This document shows, one piece after another, positions 5,907-13,913 of a stretch of DNA of 30,769 nucleotides. The notes under the pieces were generated by a model that worked only from the letters and a program-made list of their open reading frames with translations, ran no database searches and was not told the origin of the DNA. The stretch is from a virus. The stretch lies in IMG/VR virus record IMGVR_UViG_3300009373_000027, positions 1 to 30,769 of that record; one strand, given 5' to 3'. Positions within the stretch are counted from its first letter, which is position 1; every line of letters starts with the position of its first letter. Both the position numbers and the translations under genes were made by a program.

Positions 5907-6131
5907 ATGACCCCTGTAGAGTCCGCCATAGAAGGATGGGACCAGATAGCACAGATGTTCAACGTGTCGGTGAGGTCGGCTCAGCGCCGCAAGGAAGAGC
6001 TCGAACAAGCCGGCGCGATTTTCTACCGCTGGAAGAGCAGCAAGGGGAGGAAGGTACGCATTGTGTGTGCGTTCCCTTCCTCCCTTCGTACCTGGATGGC
6101 CGAAAAGGCGAAAAGAGGCGAAAGCTTCTAA
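5907..6131 (+). CDS. Small HTH DNA-binding protein
   Basis: The 74-residue protein starts six bases after the last repeat of the guide array. It has a clear helix-turn-helix at residues 10-36: GWDQIAQMFNVSVRSAQRRK followed by EELEQAG, then a wing-like IFYRW segment and a basic RKVRIV strand. This pattern is common in small phage regulators and in recombination directionality or packaging proteins. Its ribosome binding site would have to lie in the terminal repeat (AGG at 5892-5894, a long spacing), so translation may be weak or the array repeat may serve a double purpose. It could bind the iterons just downstream. Confidence 0.65.
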   Translation: MTPVESAIEGWDQIAQMFNVSVRSAQRRKEELEQAGAIFYRWKSSKGRKVRIVCAFPSSLRTWMAEKAKRGESF

Positions 6132-6142
6132 AAAGATGAAGT

Positions 6143-6210
6143 TGTCGTTCCCCATGTGTCGTTCCCTATATGTCACTCCCTATTGTCACTCCCTATGTGT
6201 CGTTTTGACA
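6143..6210 (+). repeat. Tandem 14-bp iterons upstream of terminase
   Basis: Four copies of a 13-14 bp repeat with consensus TGTCRYTCCCYATG lie head to tail at 6143, 6157, 6171 and 6184. A degenerate fifth copy at 6198-6210 reads TGTCGTTTTGACA, which is itself an inverted repeat (TGTC/GACA). The array starts 12 bases after the HTH gene and about 120 bases before the small terminase gene. It could be a binding site for the HTH protein or small terminase (packaging initiation), or origin iterons. Confidence 0.7.
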
Positions 6211-6264
6211 CCCTCCCCAATGTAGATCATCCTACTACTCATCGTGTAGTACCTCCTCAGTTGG

Positions 6265-6295
6265 TCCTGCCTGTGTATCAGGGGCCCAGGCAGGA
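6265..6295 (+). promoter_or_regulatory. Strong hairpin upstream of small terminase gene
   Basis: TCCTGCCTG (6265-6273) and CAGGCAGGA (6287-6295) form a perfect 9-bp stem with a 13-base loop, and pairing can extend a little further outward. No T-run follows, so it is not a standard terminator. A smaller inverted repeat (ACTAC/GTAGT) lies just upstream near 6233-6250. With the iterons at 6143-6210 they make the whole 6132-6331 gap structured; it may be part of a packaging site or an RNA regulatory leader. Confidence 0.55.
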
Positions 6296-6331
6296 TCCAG
6301 CCAACAGCAAAAAGCTCATCTTGGGGTAGAC

Positions 6332-6916
6332 ATGGCAAAGCCAGAAGAGCCCAAGAAACGCAAAGCAATAGACTGGGAAGCGATCGAGCGCGAATACCGT
6401 GCCGGCCAGCTATCTATCCGCGAAATTGCCCGCCAGCACCATATAACCGACGGTGCCATCAGGAAACGCGCCAAGCGTGATGGCTGGAAGCGGAACCTGG
6501 CGAAGAAGGTGCGCGAGGCAGTACGCGAAAGGATGGTACGCAGGGAGGTACGCACCCAGGACGCAAGCGATGAAGAGATAATCAACCACGTTGCAGAGAG
6601 AGCAGCCGATGTGTTAGTGCTGCATCGAGAAGACATCGCATCTCTCCGCGAGCTAGAAACCGCCCTCATCGAAGAGCTGAAAGACAATCCCACCAAACTA
6701 TATCTTGCCCAGTACAAGGGCAAAATCATCAAGAAGACAGTCGGCTTGACAGCATCCGAACGCGCAATGGCCGCCAACAATCTTGCCAACGTCCAGCATA
6801 AACGGATCCAGCTGGAGCGGCAGGCGTATAGCATCGATGGCAATCCGGAAGAAGAAGACATGGATGAGATCCCGATCACCTATGTTCCTGCGCCCGAGAG
6901 GAAGGATGACGAATGA
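6332..6916 (+). CDS. terS: Terminase small subunit
   Basis: The 194-residue protein has an N-terminal helix-turn-helix (residues 15-52: AIEREYRAGQLSIREIARQ, then a TDGAIRKRAKRDGW recognition helix), a long charged central helical region, and an acidic C-terminus. This is the usual layout of small terminases, in which the HTH binds the packaging site and the centre forms the oligomeric ring. It directly precedes and overlaps the large subunit gene by four bases. Both the pattern and the neighbour support the call strongly. The start has only a weak GGGG ribosome binding site. Confidence 0.85.
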   Translation: MAKPEEPKKRKAIDWEAIEREYRAGQLSIREIARQHHITDGAIRKRAKRDGWKRNLAKKVREAVRERMVRREVRTQDASDEEIINHVAERAADVLVLHREDIASLRELETALIEELKDNPTKLYLAQYKGKIIKKTVGLTASERAMAANNLANVQHKRIQLERQAYSIDGNPEEEDMDEIPITYVPAPERKDDE

Positions 6917-8226
6917 CGCCGGCAGCCCTGCCCGAAAAGCTCTCATTCCTCATAGGCAAGAAGGCCCGGTACAAGAGCATACGTGGCGGCAGGGGGTCTT
7001 CAAAATCGTGGAGTGTAGCTAGGGCCCTCCTTCTACTTGCGGTCAGCCGAAAACTCCGCATTCTCTGTGCCAGGGAAGTTCAGAACTCCATTAAGGAGTC
7101 GGTGCATCAGCTACTCTCAGACCAGATCCAGCATTTGGGCCTGGGCGCGAAATACCGCGTACTGGACCAGGAGATTAGAGGTAAGAACGGGAGCAAGTTT
7201 GTCTTCAGTGGGTTGGCCGACCAGACCGTCGAGTCCATCAAGTCGTTCGAGGGCGTTGATATCGCATGGATTGAAGAAGGGCAGGTCATATCTGATAGGT
7301 CCTGGAAGATCCTGATCCCCACAATTCGGAAAGAAGACAAAGAGAAAGAGACCGAATCTGAAATATGGGTAACCTGGAACCCGAGGCTTGACACGGATCC
7401 GACGTTTGTCCGGTTTGTGACACAACCGTTCCCGGGCACGATATCGGTCGAGATGAACTGGCGGGACAACCCATGGTTTCCGGAGGTTCTCAACAAAGAG
7501 CGGCTGCATGCAAAGGCGACCCTTCCCAAGACAGAGTATGACAACATTTGGGAGGGCAAGTGTCTCCCCGCAGTTGAAGGCGCCATCTTCCATGAAGAAA
7601 TGGAACAGATGAGGCGGGAGAAGAGAATCCGGAACGTGCCGTATGATCCCATGCTCAAGGCGCATGTGGTCTGGGATCTTGGGTTTAACGACGCAATGGC
7701 GATCGGCGTTGTGCAAAAGGTGGCATCCGAGGTCCGGATCATCAGGTACATCGAAGACTCTCACAGGACGCTGGCGGACTATTCCGTGGAGCTGAAAGAG
7801 CTAAGGTATAATTGGGGAAAGCTGTGGCTGCCGTTCTCCGACGGCTTCTCGAAAGACCACAAAACAGGGAAGGGATCCGATCAGATACTAAGGTCCCTGG
7901 GATGGAACGTAGCCAAAAAGGAGGAAGTGGCCAACACCGGCATTGAGACCGGCATCAAGTTGACCAGGATGGTCTTCCCCCGAATCTACGTTGATGAAAC
8001 GAATTGCGCTCGTCTTATCGAGTGCTGGAAGCAATACCGCCGGCACATCAACAAGCAGACAATGGAGGCCGGCGCACCACTACACGACGAGTACAGCCAT
8101 GGCGGCGACTTCACCCGCTATGTCGCAATAAACGTTGATAGCATGCGTAACGATATAGATCCGAGACCCATCCCAATGGGCCGGGTTGCCAGCTATCAAC
8201 CGCTTGATGCAGAGGTAGGCTATTAA
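6913..8226 (+). CDS. terL: Terminase large subunit (ATPase-nuclease)
   Basis: The 437-residue protein packages DNA into the procapsid. It has the Walker A motif GGRGSSKS at residues 25-32 and a Walker B-type IAWIEEG near residues 117-123, with the catalytic Glu following. The C-terminal nuclease domain shows VVWDLGFND with Asp255, a SDGF near 311 and HDEYSHGGDF with Asp392 and Asp399, the metal-binding acidic residues of the RNase H-like fold. The length is typical for the Terminase_3/PBSX-like group. It starts in the stop of terS (ATGA) and its stop overlaps the portal start (TAATG). Confidence 0.95.
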   Translation: MTPAALPEKLSFLIGKKARYKSIRGGRGSSKSWSVARALLLLAVSRKLRILCAREVQNSIKESVHQLLSDQIQHLGLGAKYRVLDQEIRGKNGSKFVFSGLADQTVESIKSFEGVDIAWIEEGQVISDRSWKILIPTIRKEDKEKETESEIWVTWNPRLDTDPTFVRFVTQPFPGTISVEMNWRDNPWFPEVLNKERLHAKATLPKTEYDNIWEGKCLPAVEGAIFHEEMEQMRREKRIRNVPYDPMLKAHVVWDLGFNDAMAIGVVQKVASEVRIIRYIEDSHRTLADYSVELKELRYNWGKLWLPFSDGFSKDHKTGKGSDQILRSLGWNVAKKEEVANTGIETGIKLTRMVFPRIYVDETNCARLIECWKQYRRHINKQTMEAGAPLHDEYSHGGDFTRYVAINVDSMRNDIDPRPIPMGRVASYQPLDAEVGY

Positions 8227-10583
8227 TGGCGTTCTTCCGCAGAAAGAAAAAGCCTGAAGATCCGGACATGCCGGAATCGATGGTCAGAGACCTTCGAGAA
8301 AAGGCCTACTATGAGGATGACAGCGACGCTGAAAGGGATCTATACGCCGGTGGCGACGATGGGGCCGATAATGACCGCATGGCGGCCATAGAACGCCTTG
8401 CAGCGTCTTTGGTCCGCAAACGGGAGATAGCAGTTACCGCCAGGGCATCCTGCGGCATAGAGGCGATATGGCGCGAGGACGAATTGGCATTCGAGGGAAT
8501 GGACGAAGCGGCCCTTAGAACCCGGATGATCGATTACGCGGCGGAGAACGCACCTGCGCGGATGTCCCGGAAAGAGCCTAAGCGGTCTAAGGTGGTCATT
8601 AACATAGTAAGGCCGAAGTGCGAGACGGCCGAAGGGCGATTTGCAGACATCCAGCTCCCGACAGATGACCGGAATTGGGGGCTGAAGGTAACCCCGGTAC
8701 CGGAGCTCGTTAAGGGGCTTAGCGACAGCAGGCCGGTCCGCCTGCGATCGAACGGACAGCCTTTAGAGACAGACGGCAAACCGGTGACAGTTGGCGATGT
8801 AGCCCGCTCCGATGTCGAGACGGCCAAAGAGAAGATGGCCGCGATGGAGGAGGAAATAGACGATCAGCTGACCGAGTGCTCGTATAAGGCCGAATGCCGG
8901 AAGGCGATTCGGAATGCCGTTCGTCTCGGGACCGGGATTATGAAAGGCCCTGTCGTGTCAAAGGACGTTAAGCGAGCGTGGCGGCGCATCCAGGACGGCG
9001 AGGAAGTCGCGCATGTCCTCTCTGTTGTCGAGGAGCACAAGCCCACAAGCAAGAGCGTCGATCCCTGGGACGTGTATCCGGATCCGGAATGCGGAGAGGA
9101 CTTCAGAAAGGCCGGGTATATATGGGAGCGTGAAACCATATCTCCCAGGGGATTAAGAGAGCTAATCGGAATTGAGGGTTATCTCGATGACCAAATCCGA
9201 GAGGCTCTCAACGAAGAGCCGGCCATCCTCCAAGTCGCCCAGGGAAAAGAAACCCCCCTTCTCGTCAAATACAACAGGGTGGCGAGGGGCAGCTCATACG
9301 AGAAATGGGAGTACAACGGGGACCTGGACAAAGAAGACCTCGAGGCGATCGGCATCGACTGCAGCGAGATCCAAGACGCGACAATTACCGCCTGCGTCGT
9401 GATGGTCAACGATAGACCCATAAAGGTGATGCTTAACGACCTGGACACCGGCGATCTTCCGTATGATTTCTTCCAGTGGACACTGCGGTCCGGAATTGTC
9501 TGGGGCATGGGAGTGACGCGAGAGTTGATCTGGCAGGCGCGGGTAATTATAGCCGCATGGCGAGCCATGATGGACAATGCCGGCGACAGCGCCGGCGCCA
9601 ACATCGTCATTGGTGACGGCATAGAGCCCATGGACGGCAACTGGGAGATTACCGGCAAGAAGCTATGGAAGGCATTGCCTGATACAAACACCAAGGACGT
9701 CTTAAAGGCCTTTGCTCAATTCCAAATCGAGAACAACCAGGAGGACCTGCAAAACATCATCGAGCTGGTATTAAGGTTTGCGGACATGGAATCCGGCATT
9801 CCGATGTTCTTCCACGGCGAGCAGAAGACCATGCCGGAAACCCTGGGGGCAACCAATATCCTGGTCGATTCGCACAACGTCGCCCTAAGGGCAAGAGTCA
9901 AGCTGTGGGATGACTATGTCACGCGCCCGCATATTACCCGGTATTACGACTGGAATATGCAATACAACGAGAAAGACGAGATCAAGGGCGATTACAGCGT
10001 AGACCCCCGAGGGACGTCCATACTGTTAGAGAGGGATTTGCAGCAGCAGGACATGAAAGAGATCCTGGGCCTGCGAGAGGATCCGGAGATCGCGGACATA
10101 ATCGACTGGGAAAAGGTGGCAAAGGTCCTCTTGGCCGCCCGGAACCTTGATGTCATTCTCCCGAAAGAGAAGATCGAGGAAAACCGCAAGAGACGAGCCG
10201 AGCAACCGGCGCCTGTCGATCCGAAAGTCGAAGGCAGCCTGAAAGTCGCCCAGATGAGAGCCGAGGGCGATTACGCAAAAGCTCAGCTGAACCAAGAGTC
10301 CGATATGGCAGAGCTGGAGTTCAAGGCGGAACAAGCCGAAATCGACCGGCAGCATGAAGAGAGAATGAAGCAGATCGAACGCGAATTGAAGATGATGGAG
10401 CTTGCCATCACTCAAAAGGTCTCCCTCGATAAGATCAAGGCGGATCTGGCCAGAGATTCTCAAAAGCTAAATGTCCAGGTTGGTCTGGCAAAGGATAAGA
10501 ATACGAAGCCGGCAGAGGAAGTCATCCCTGCGCCAACAGAGCCCGCGGGAAGGGCGGCGGAAGGAATGGCGTTTCAGCAATAA
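8226..10583 (+). CDS. Portal protein (large, podovirus-type)
   Basis: The 785-residue protein follows the large terminase, as portals do. It forms the dodecameric ring through which DNA enters and leaves the head. The core contains RSKVVINIVRPKCETAEGR near residue 120, a wing region, and DNAGDSAGANIVIGDG and MFFHGEQKTMPETLGATN segments around residues 455-550 that resemble P22-like and other large portals. The last 130 residues are a long charged coiled coil (Glu, Lys, Gln-rich) that may form the barrel. The identification is by position, size and pattern. The first 30 residues are very charged and probably disordered. Confidence 0.85.
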   Translation: MAFFRRKKKPEDPDMPESMVRDLREKAYYEDDSDAERDLYAGGDDGADNDRMAAIERLAASLVRKREIAVTARASCGIEAIWREDELAFEGMDEAALRTRMIDYAAENAPARMSRKEPKRSKVVINIVRPKCETAEGRFADIQLPTDDRNWGLKVTPVPELVKGLSDSRPVRLRSNGQPLETDGKPVTVGDVARSDVETAKEKMAAMEEEIDDQLTECSYKAECRKAIRNAVRLGTGIMKGPVVSKDVKRAWRRIQDGEEVAHVLSVVEEHKPTSKSVDPWDVYPDPECGEDFRKAGYIWERETISPRGLRELIGIEGYLDDQIREALNEEPAILQVAQGKETPLLVKYNRVARGSSYEKWEYNGDLDKEDLEAIGIDCSEIQDATITACVVMVNDRPIKVMLNDLDTGDLPYDFFQWTLRSGIVWGMGVTRELIWQARVIIAAWRAMMDNAGDSAGANIVIGDGIEPMDGNWEITGKKLWKALPDTNTKDVLKAFAQFQIENNQEDLQNIIELVLRFADMESGIPMFFHGEQKTMPETLGATNILVDSHNVALRARVKLWDDYVTRPHITRYYDWNMQYNEKDEIKGDYSVDPRGTSILLERDLQQQDMKEILGLREDPEIADIIDWEKVAKVLLAARNLDVILPKEKIEENRKRRAEQPAPVDPKVEGSLKVAQMRAEGDYAKAQLNQESDMAELEFKAEQAEIDRQHEERMKQIERELKMMELAITQKVSLDKIKADLARDSQKLNVQVGLAKDKNTKPAEEVIPAPTEPAGRAAEGMAFQQ

Positions 10584-10696
10584 TGGCAATGATGAAATAT
10601 AACACGGCCCCAAGCCGGAACAAGCATGTGAACTCGGGGCCGCCAAGAAAGGCCGGAAAGACCGGCAAAAAGGGAACCAGGAGCCCTAAAAAATGA
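10583..10696 (+). CDS. Tiny basic protein (37 residues)
   Basis: A 37-codon gene starts in the portal stop (TAATG) and ends in the start of the next gene (ATGA). The peptide begins MAMMKYNTAPSRNKHVNSG and continues with a very basic tail containing KAGKTGKKGTRSPKK. It has no hydrophobic segment. The overlaps on both sides argue that it is translated. It could bind DNA or fill a capsid role, but the family is not known to me. Confidence 0.5.
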   Translation: MAMMKYNTAPSRNKHVNSGPPRKAGKTGKKGTRSPKK

Positions 10697-11073
10697 GATT
10701 TGAATCAGGGAAGTTCTATTCACACGACGGCGGCAGGCAAATTGCTGTGCATGGTCCGATTGAAACCTACAAGTGGGGGCCGTGCTTTGTCATCGAGGAG
10801 GCCGACAAAACCGGTCACGCCATTAGCGTCTCTGAGGTAGACCAGGTGGCATCTGAGAATGATTGGGTCGAGATCGGCAAAGAAGAGTGGATGGAGAACT
10901 TCAAAGACTCGGCATGCGACGAATGCGGGAAGGTGTTTCAGGATGGCCAGAAGTTTGTCACGATCGACAAGCAAATGCTCCATGTTGAATGCTTTGCCGA
11001 TCGGGTAAAGGAGAGGGAGGGCGGTGAGGAAATTATCGAGCCTGCTCAAGGGGCTCCTCAAGCCGAAGCCTAA
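10693..11073 (+). CDS. Hypothetical protein with zinc-finger-like Cys/His cluster
   Basis: The 126-residue protein has an N-terminal beta-rich half (KFYSHDGGRQIAVHGPIETYKWG then CFVIEEAD). Its C-terminal half holds CDEC at residues 75-78 and LHVEC with His97 and Cys100, spaced like a treble-clef or zinc-ribbon knuckle. The last 20 residues are acidic and Pro-rich. It sits between the portal and the scaffold genes and is coupled to the tiny basic gene before it. Its function is not known; a structural or DNA-binding role is possible. Confidence 0.6.
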   Translation: MRFESGKFYSHDGGRQIAVHGPIETYKWGPCFVIEEADKTGHAISVSEVDQVASENDWVEIGKEEWMENFKDSACDECGKVFQDGQKFVTIDKQMLHVECFADRVKEREGGEEIIEPAQGAPQAEA

Positions 11074-11347
11074 GCCCTTTCACGCCCGTTTGCCCGGGCA
11101 ATCTGACGAAGGGACGGTTGGCGAGCTGGACCCATCCTCGTCTACGTGGCGATTCGTGTCTGGGTGGGGCAGGGACCAGCTTAGGGCAACCAGGAAGCTC
11201 AACGACGATACGAGCCTAAATGCAGAGCAGACAGCAGCATTGCGAGGAGAAATCAGAGCATACAAGAAGTTGCTCATGCTGTCGGACCCCGGAAAGGGGA
11301 TGCCGGAAATCGAGGGACCCGACGACCCAACGTTTGCAGGATACTAG
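11024..11347 (+). CDS. Hypothetical protein, GTG start
   Basis: The 107-residue protein starts at GTG 11024, just behind GGAGAGGGAGG, and overlaps the previous gene by 50 bases in another frame. The N-terminus is basic (LKGLLKPKPKPF), followed by a polar middle and a helical AEQTAALRGEIRAYKKLLML segment, then an acidic tail. The strong ribosome binding site supports the unusual overlap. It is not recognised, but short helical proteins at this position are common in phage head gene clusters. Confidence 0.55.
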   Translation: MRKLSSLLKGLLKPKPKPFHARLPGQSDEGTVGELDPSSSTWRFVSGWGRDQLRATRKLNDDTSLNAEQTAALRGEIRAYKKLLMLSDPGKGMPEIEGPDDPTFAGY

Positions 11348-11404
11348 GCTTTAGGAGATTCGCACGAAAAAAAACCTTCGAATATCTTTGACAGGGGAGA
11401 GAAG

Positions 11405-11704
11405 ATGAAACTTTTGCTTCTGGTTGGAATTTTGCTTGTGGCGTTTTCGGTGACACCTTCGGCCAAGGGGGAGACAACCTATACAAAAGTGACCGAGGAC
11501 AATACGGTCGAAACGGCAGGGGAAGTGATTGTGCAGGCGTCGGAAGATATCACGGCCACGAAGACATACACACTTGACGAGATAGATGCCCAAATCGCAT
11601 CGCTGCAGGCCGACAAAGCCGCGATCGACGTTGAAATTGCCATATGGCAGGCGATCCGGACAGACGTGGCAGCCGAAGCAGCGAAGGCTGTTTTGGCGAA
11701 GTAG
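11405..11704 (+). CDS. Small exported protein
   Basis: The 99-residue protein follows an AGGGGAGA site. It begins MKLLLLVGILLVAFSVTPSAKG, a clear signal peptide with a likely cleavage near residues 20-23 and no lipobox Cys. The mature part has Thr-rich strands, then a helical coiled-coil segment (LDEIDAQIASLQADKAAIDVEIAIW) and an Ala-rich end. An exported protein among head genes is unusual; it may act at the envelope. It is the last gene before a rho-independent terminator. Confidence 0.6.
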   Translation: MKLLLLVGILLVAFSVTPSAKGETTYTKVTEDNTVETAGEVIVQASEDITATKTYTLDEIDAQIASLQADKAAIDVEIAIWQAIRTDVAAEAAKAVLAK

Positions 11705-11794
11705 AGAGGACGATCAGGAATAGAGCTGATCTGTAAATAAAACCAGGGCTTGCCGTAGGCCTGGCCGGGCCGAAGGCAACGCGAGAAAGAACAA

Positions 11795-11840
11795 GGGCGG
11801 CAGTGGGGTGCCTCACCATCTCATTGCCGCCCTTTTCTTT
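11795..11840 (+). terminator. Rho-independent terminator
   Basis: GGGCGGCA (11795-11802) pairs with TGCCGCCC (11825-11832), an 8-bp GC-rich stem whose loop can pair further (GTG with CAC). A TTTTCTTT tract follows at once. It separates the portal-side genes from the scaffold and capsid genes and may set their relative transcript levels. The rest of the 11705-11914 gap shows no gene. Confidence 0.85.
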
Positions 11841-11914
11841 GCCCTGGGGATTTCGACGAGCCGGGAAACCGCCTCAAGCTATCCGCCGCCAAGCGCCGGG
11901 TAAGGAGAATGCAG

Positions 11915-12811
11915 ATGGGAGATCCACTGTCGCCTGAAGAAGCCAAAGCGTACCGCGAAGAACTCGAAAAGGATTTCGACAATGACGATTTCGGGGCAGT
12001 CGACGAGGCTCCGACTGAAGAGCCGGATCCGGACCTTGGAGGCGGAGACCCGGGTGAAGGGGAAGGCTCGGGCGAAGGCGAAGGCTCGGGGGATCCCAAC
12101 GAGGATCCCTGGGAGGGAGTCAATCCCGCCCTAAAGGCCGAATTCGATCGCATGTCGGAAAAGGCCGGAAAAGTCGACGAGTTTGCTACGCGCTTGCATC
12201 AGGCGGAATCGAGAATTGGCGCTGTAACCAACCAGCTTCACGAAGCCGAGAAAGCGGCAGAGGAAGCGAACAAGAAGCCCACGGAAGAACAGATAGCAGC
12301 GGCGGCGGCTTCCAATGAGAGGTGGGAAGAGCTAAAGGCCGATTTCCCCGAATGGGGGGAGGCTATTGAAGGGCAGCTTGCAGTGCTGCGCGAAGAAGTC
12401 GCCGGAAGGCCAGCCGGGATCACCAAAGAGGACTTAGACGCCGCCATAGAGGGAGCCAACGCGGACGTCGACGCCAAGATCCAACTGGGAATCCTAAAGT
12501 ATGCCTACCCGAAATGGCAAGAAATCAAAGACTCAGACGATTTCAAGACCTGGGTGAAGGCACAGCCGGAAGACATTCTCGCAAAAACAAGAAGCCCATC
12601 TGCATACGACGCCATCGATGTTCTCGACGCCTACACGGAGCAACGAGGAACCAAGAAAACGGCAGGCGAGATCAACCGAGGCAGGAAGGAGAGGCTAAAG
12701 CTGTCGGTCAGGCCAGGCGGCAAGAAAACCAAGCCGCCCAAGTCCGAAGAGGACATGACCGACGAGGAATACAGAGCAAAAGTCGGCGCCGAGGTATTCG
12801 CCGAAGACTAA
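11915..12811 (+). CDS. Scaffold-like protein
   Basis: The protein has about 298 residues from ATG 11915, which lies seven bases after GGAG; an ATG at 11909 is only one base from that site and is less likely. The first 60 residues are very acidic, with an EGEGSGEGEGSGD low-complexity run. The middle is coiled coil (residues 80-180), and the end is basic (KKTKPPK). This acidic, helical, basic-ended layout, directly before the major capsid gene, is typical of scaffolds that guide procapsid assembly and then leave. No protease motif is seen. Confidence 0.75.
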   Translation: MGDPLSPEEAKAYREELEKDFDNDDFGAVDEAPTEEPDPDLGGGDPGEGEGSGEGEGSGDPNEDPWEGVNPALKAEFDRMSEKAGKVDEFATRLHQAESRIGAVTNQLHEAEKAAEEANKKPTEEQIAAAAASNERWEELKADFPEWGEAIEGQLAVLREEVAGRPAGITKEDLDAAIEGANADVDAKIQLGILKYAYPKWQEIKDSDDFKTWVKAQPEDILAKTRSPSAYDAIDVLDAYTEQRGTKKTAGEINRGRKERLKLSVRPGGKKTKPPKSEEDMTDEEYRAKVGAEVFAED

Positions 12812-12826
12812 ATAGAGGTAACAGCC

Positions 12827-13867
12827 ATGATACAGAAATATGGAACAGTAGCATCCCGGAACTTGATCCGGGCCGAAATGAAGATGCTGAAGCATGCTCA
12901 ACCGATCCAGGTGCTTACCAAATTCGGGGATCAGAAAGAGCAACCGCTAAACAAGACAGACACCATCGTTTTCCGGCGCTTGCAGCCGTTTAACGCAACA
13001 TCCGCCGAAGTGCCGAACATCACCGCTACCAACTTCCTTACGTCCGAGGGAGTGACGCCTACGGCAAACACCATCAGCTACACCGACGTTACAACAACGC
13101 TGAACCAGTATGCCGTGCTGTTTAAGTTTTCGTCCAAGGTGGACCTGACCTACGAGGACGATATCCCCAACGACATGGCGAAGCTGACCGGCGAAACTCT
13201 TGCCGAAGTGGGAGAGCTGGTTGTTTACGGCCAGGTGAAAGCCGGAACCGGCGTTATCTATGCCAACGGCACTACCAGGGCGGGGCTAAACACACCGATC
13301 AGCCTATTGGATCTTAGGCTTGGTGCGCGGACCATGGAGAGCAACCGAGCCAAGCCGGTTACGACCTCCATAAAGCCGGGGCCTGATTTCGGTACAAGCT
13401 CCGTAGAGCCTGGCTACATCGTGTTCATCCATACGGATATGGTGGCAGACGTCCGCGACCTTCCCGGGTTCACCAAGCGGGTCGACTACGGCAGCGCCAT
13501 CAAGCCGGTTCATTCGAGGGAAATGGGGGCCTGTGAGGAGTTCCGTTTCGTCACGTCACCCCTGTTTGCTCCCTGGCTGGCAGCCGGCGCTGTTGTCGGG
13601 ACCTCCGGCATGGTTGCAGCCGATTCGACCAACTGTGATGTTTATCCCGCCATTGTGATGGCAGAGAGCGCCTGGGGAGCTGTGTCCCTGAAAGGACATG
13701 GACACACCGCGGTGTCTCCGACCATCCTTCCGGCCAGCGAAAAGAACCACGCCAATCCTTCCGGCATGTTTGGGTATGTAGGTGCGGATTTCTGGATGTC
13801 ATACGTTCGTCTCAATGAGAACTGGATGACCAGGATCGAGGCCTGCGTAACAGATATATCCGGATAA
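12827..13867 (+). CDS. Major capsid protein (N4 gp56-like)
   Basis: The 346-residue protein forms the head shell. Segments such as TIVFRRLQPFN, TPTANTISYTDVTTTLNQYAVLFKFS and GYIVFIHTDMVADVRDLPGF fit the N4 gp56-type major capsid family, a branch of the HK97 fold. It comes right after the scaffold-like gene, with an AGAGGT site, as expected. The length is a little short but within what the family shows. No internal deletion is visible. Confidence 0.85.
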   Translation: MIQKYGTVASRNLIRAEMKMLKHAQPIQVLTKFGDQKEQPLNKTDTIVFRRLQPFNATSAEVPNITATNFLTSEGVTPTANTISYTDVTTTLNQYAVLFKFSSKVDLTYEDDIPNDMAKLTGETLAEVGELVVYGQVKAGTGVIYANGTTRAGLNTPISLLDLRLGARTMESNRAKPVTTSIKPGPDFGTSSVEPGYIVFIHTDMVADVRDLPGFTKRVDYGSAIKPVHSREMGACEEFRFVTSPLFAPWLAAGAVVGTSGMVAADSTNCDVYPAIVMAESAWGAVSLKGHGHTAVSPTILPASEKNHANPSGMFGYVGADFWMSYVRLNENWMTRIEACVTDISG

Positions 13868-13913
13868 AGCATTTCAAAGACCCGGTGAGTAGACCCCGGG
13901 CAGGAGGCATATA

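Noticed and set aside
5568-6176. Leftward open frame through the array giving a 12-residue repeat protein
   Set aside because: It is the shadow of the 36-nt repeats read on the other strand. It overlaps the HTH gene and iterons and has no ribosome binding site that I can support.
6205-6240. Promoter with TTGACA at 6205-6210
   Set aside because: The -35 box is perfect but no matching -10 box lies at the right distance, and the TTGACA is part of the iteron series.
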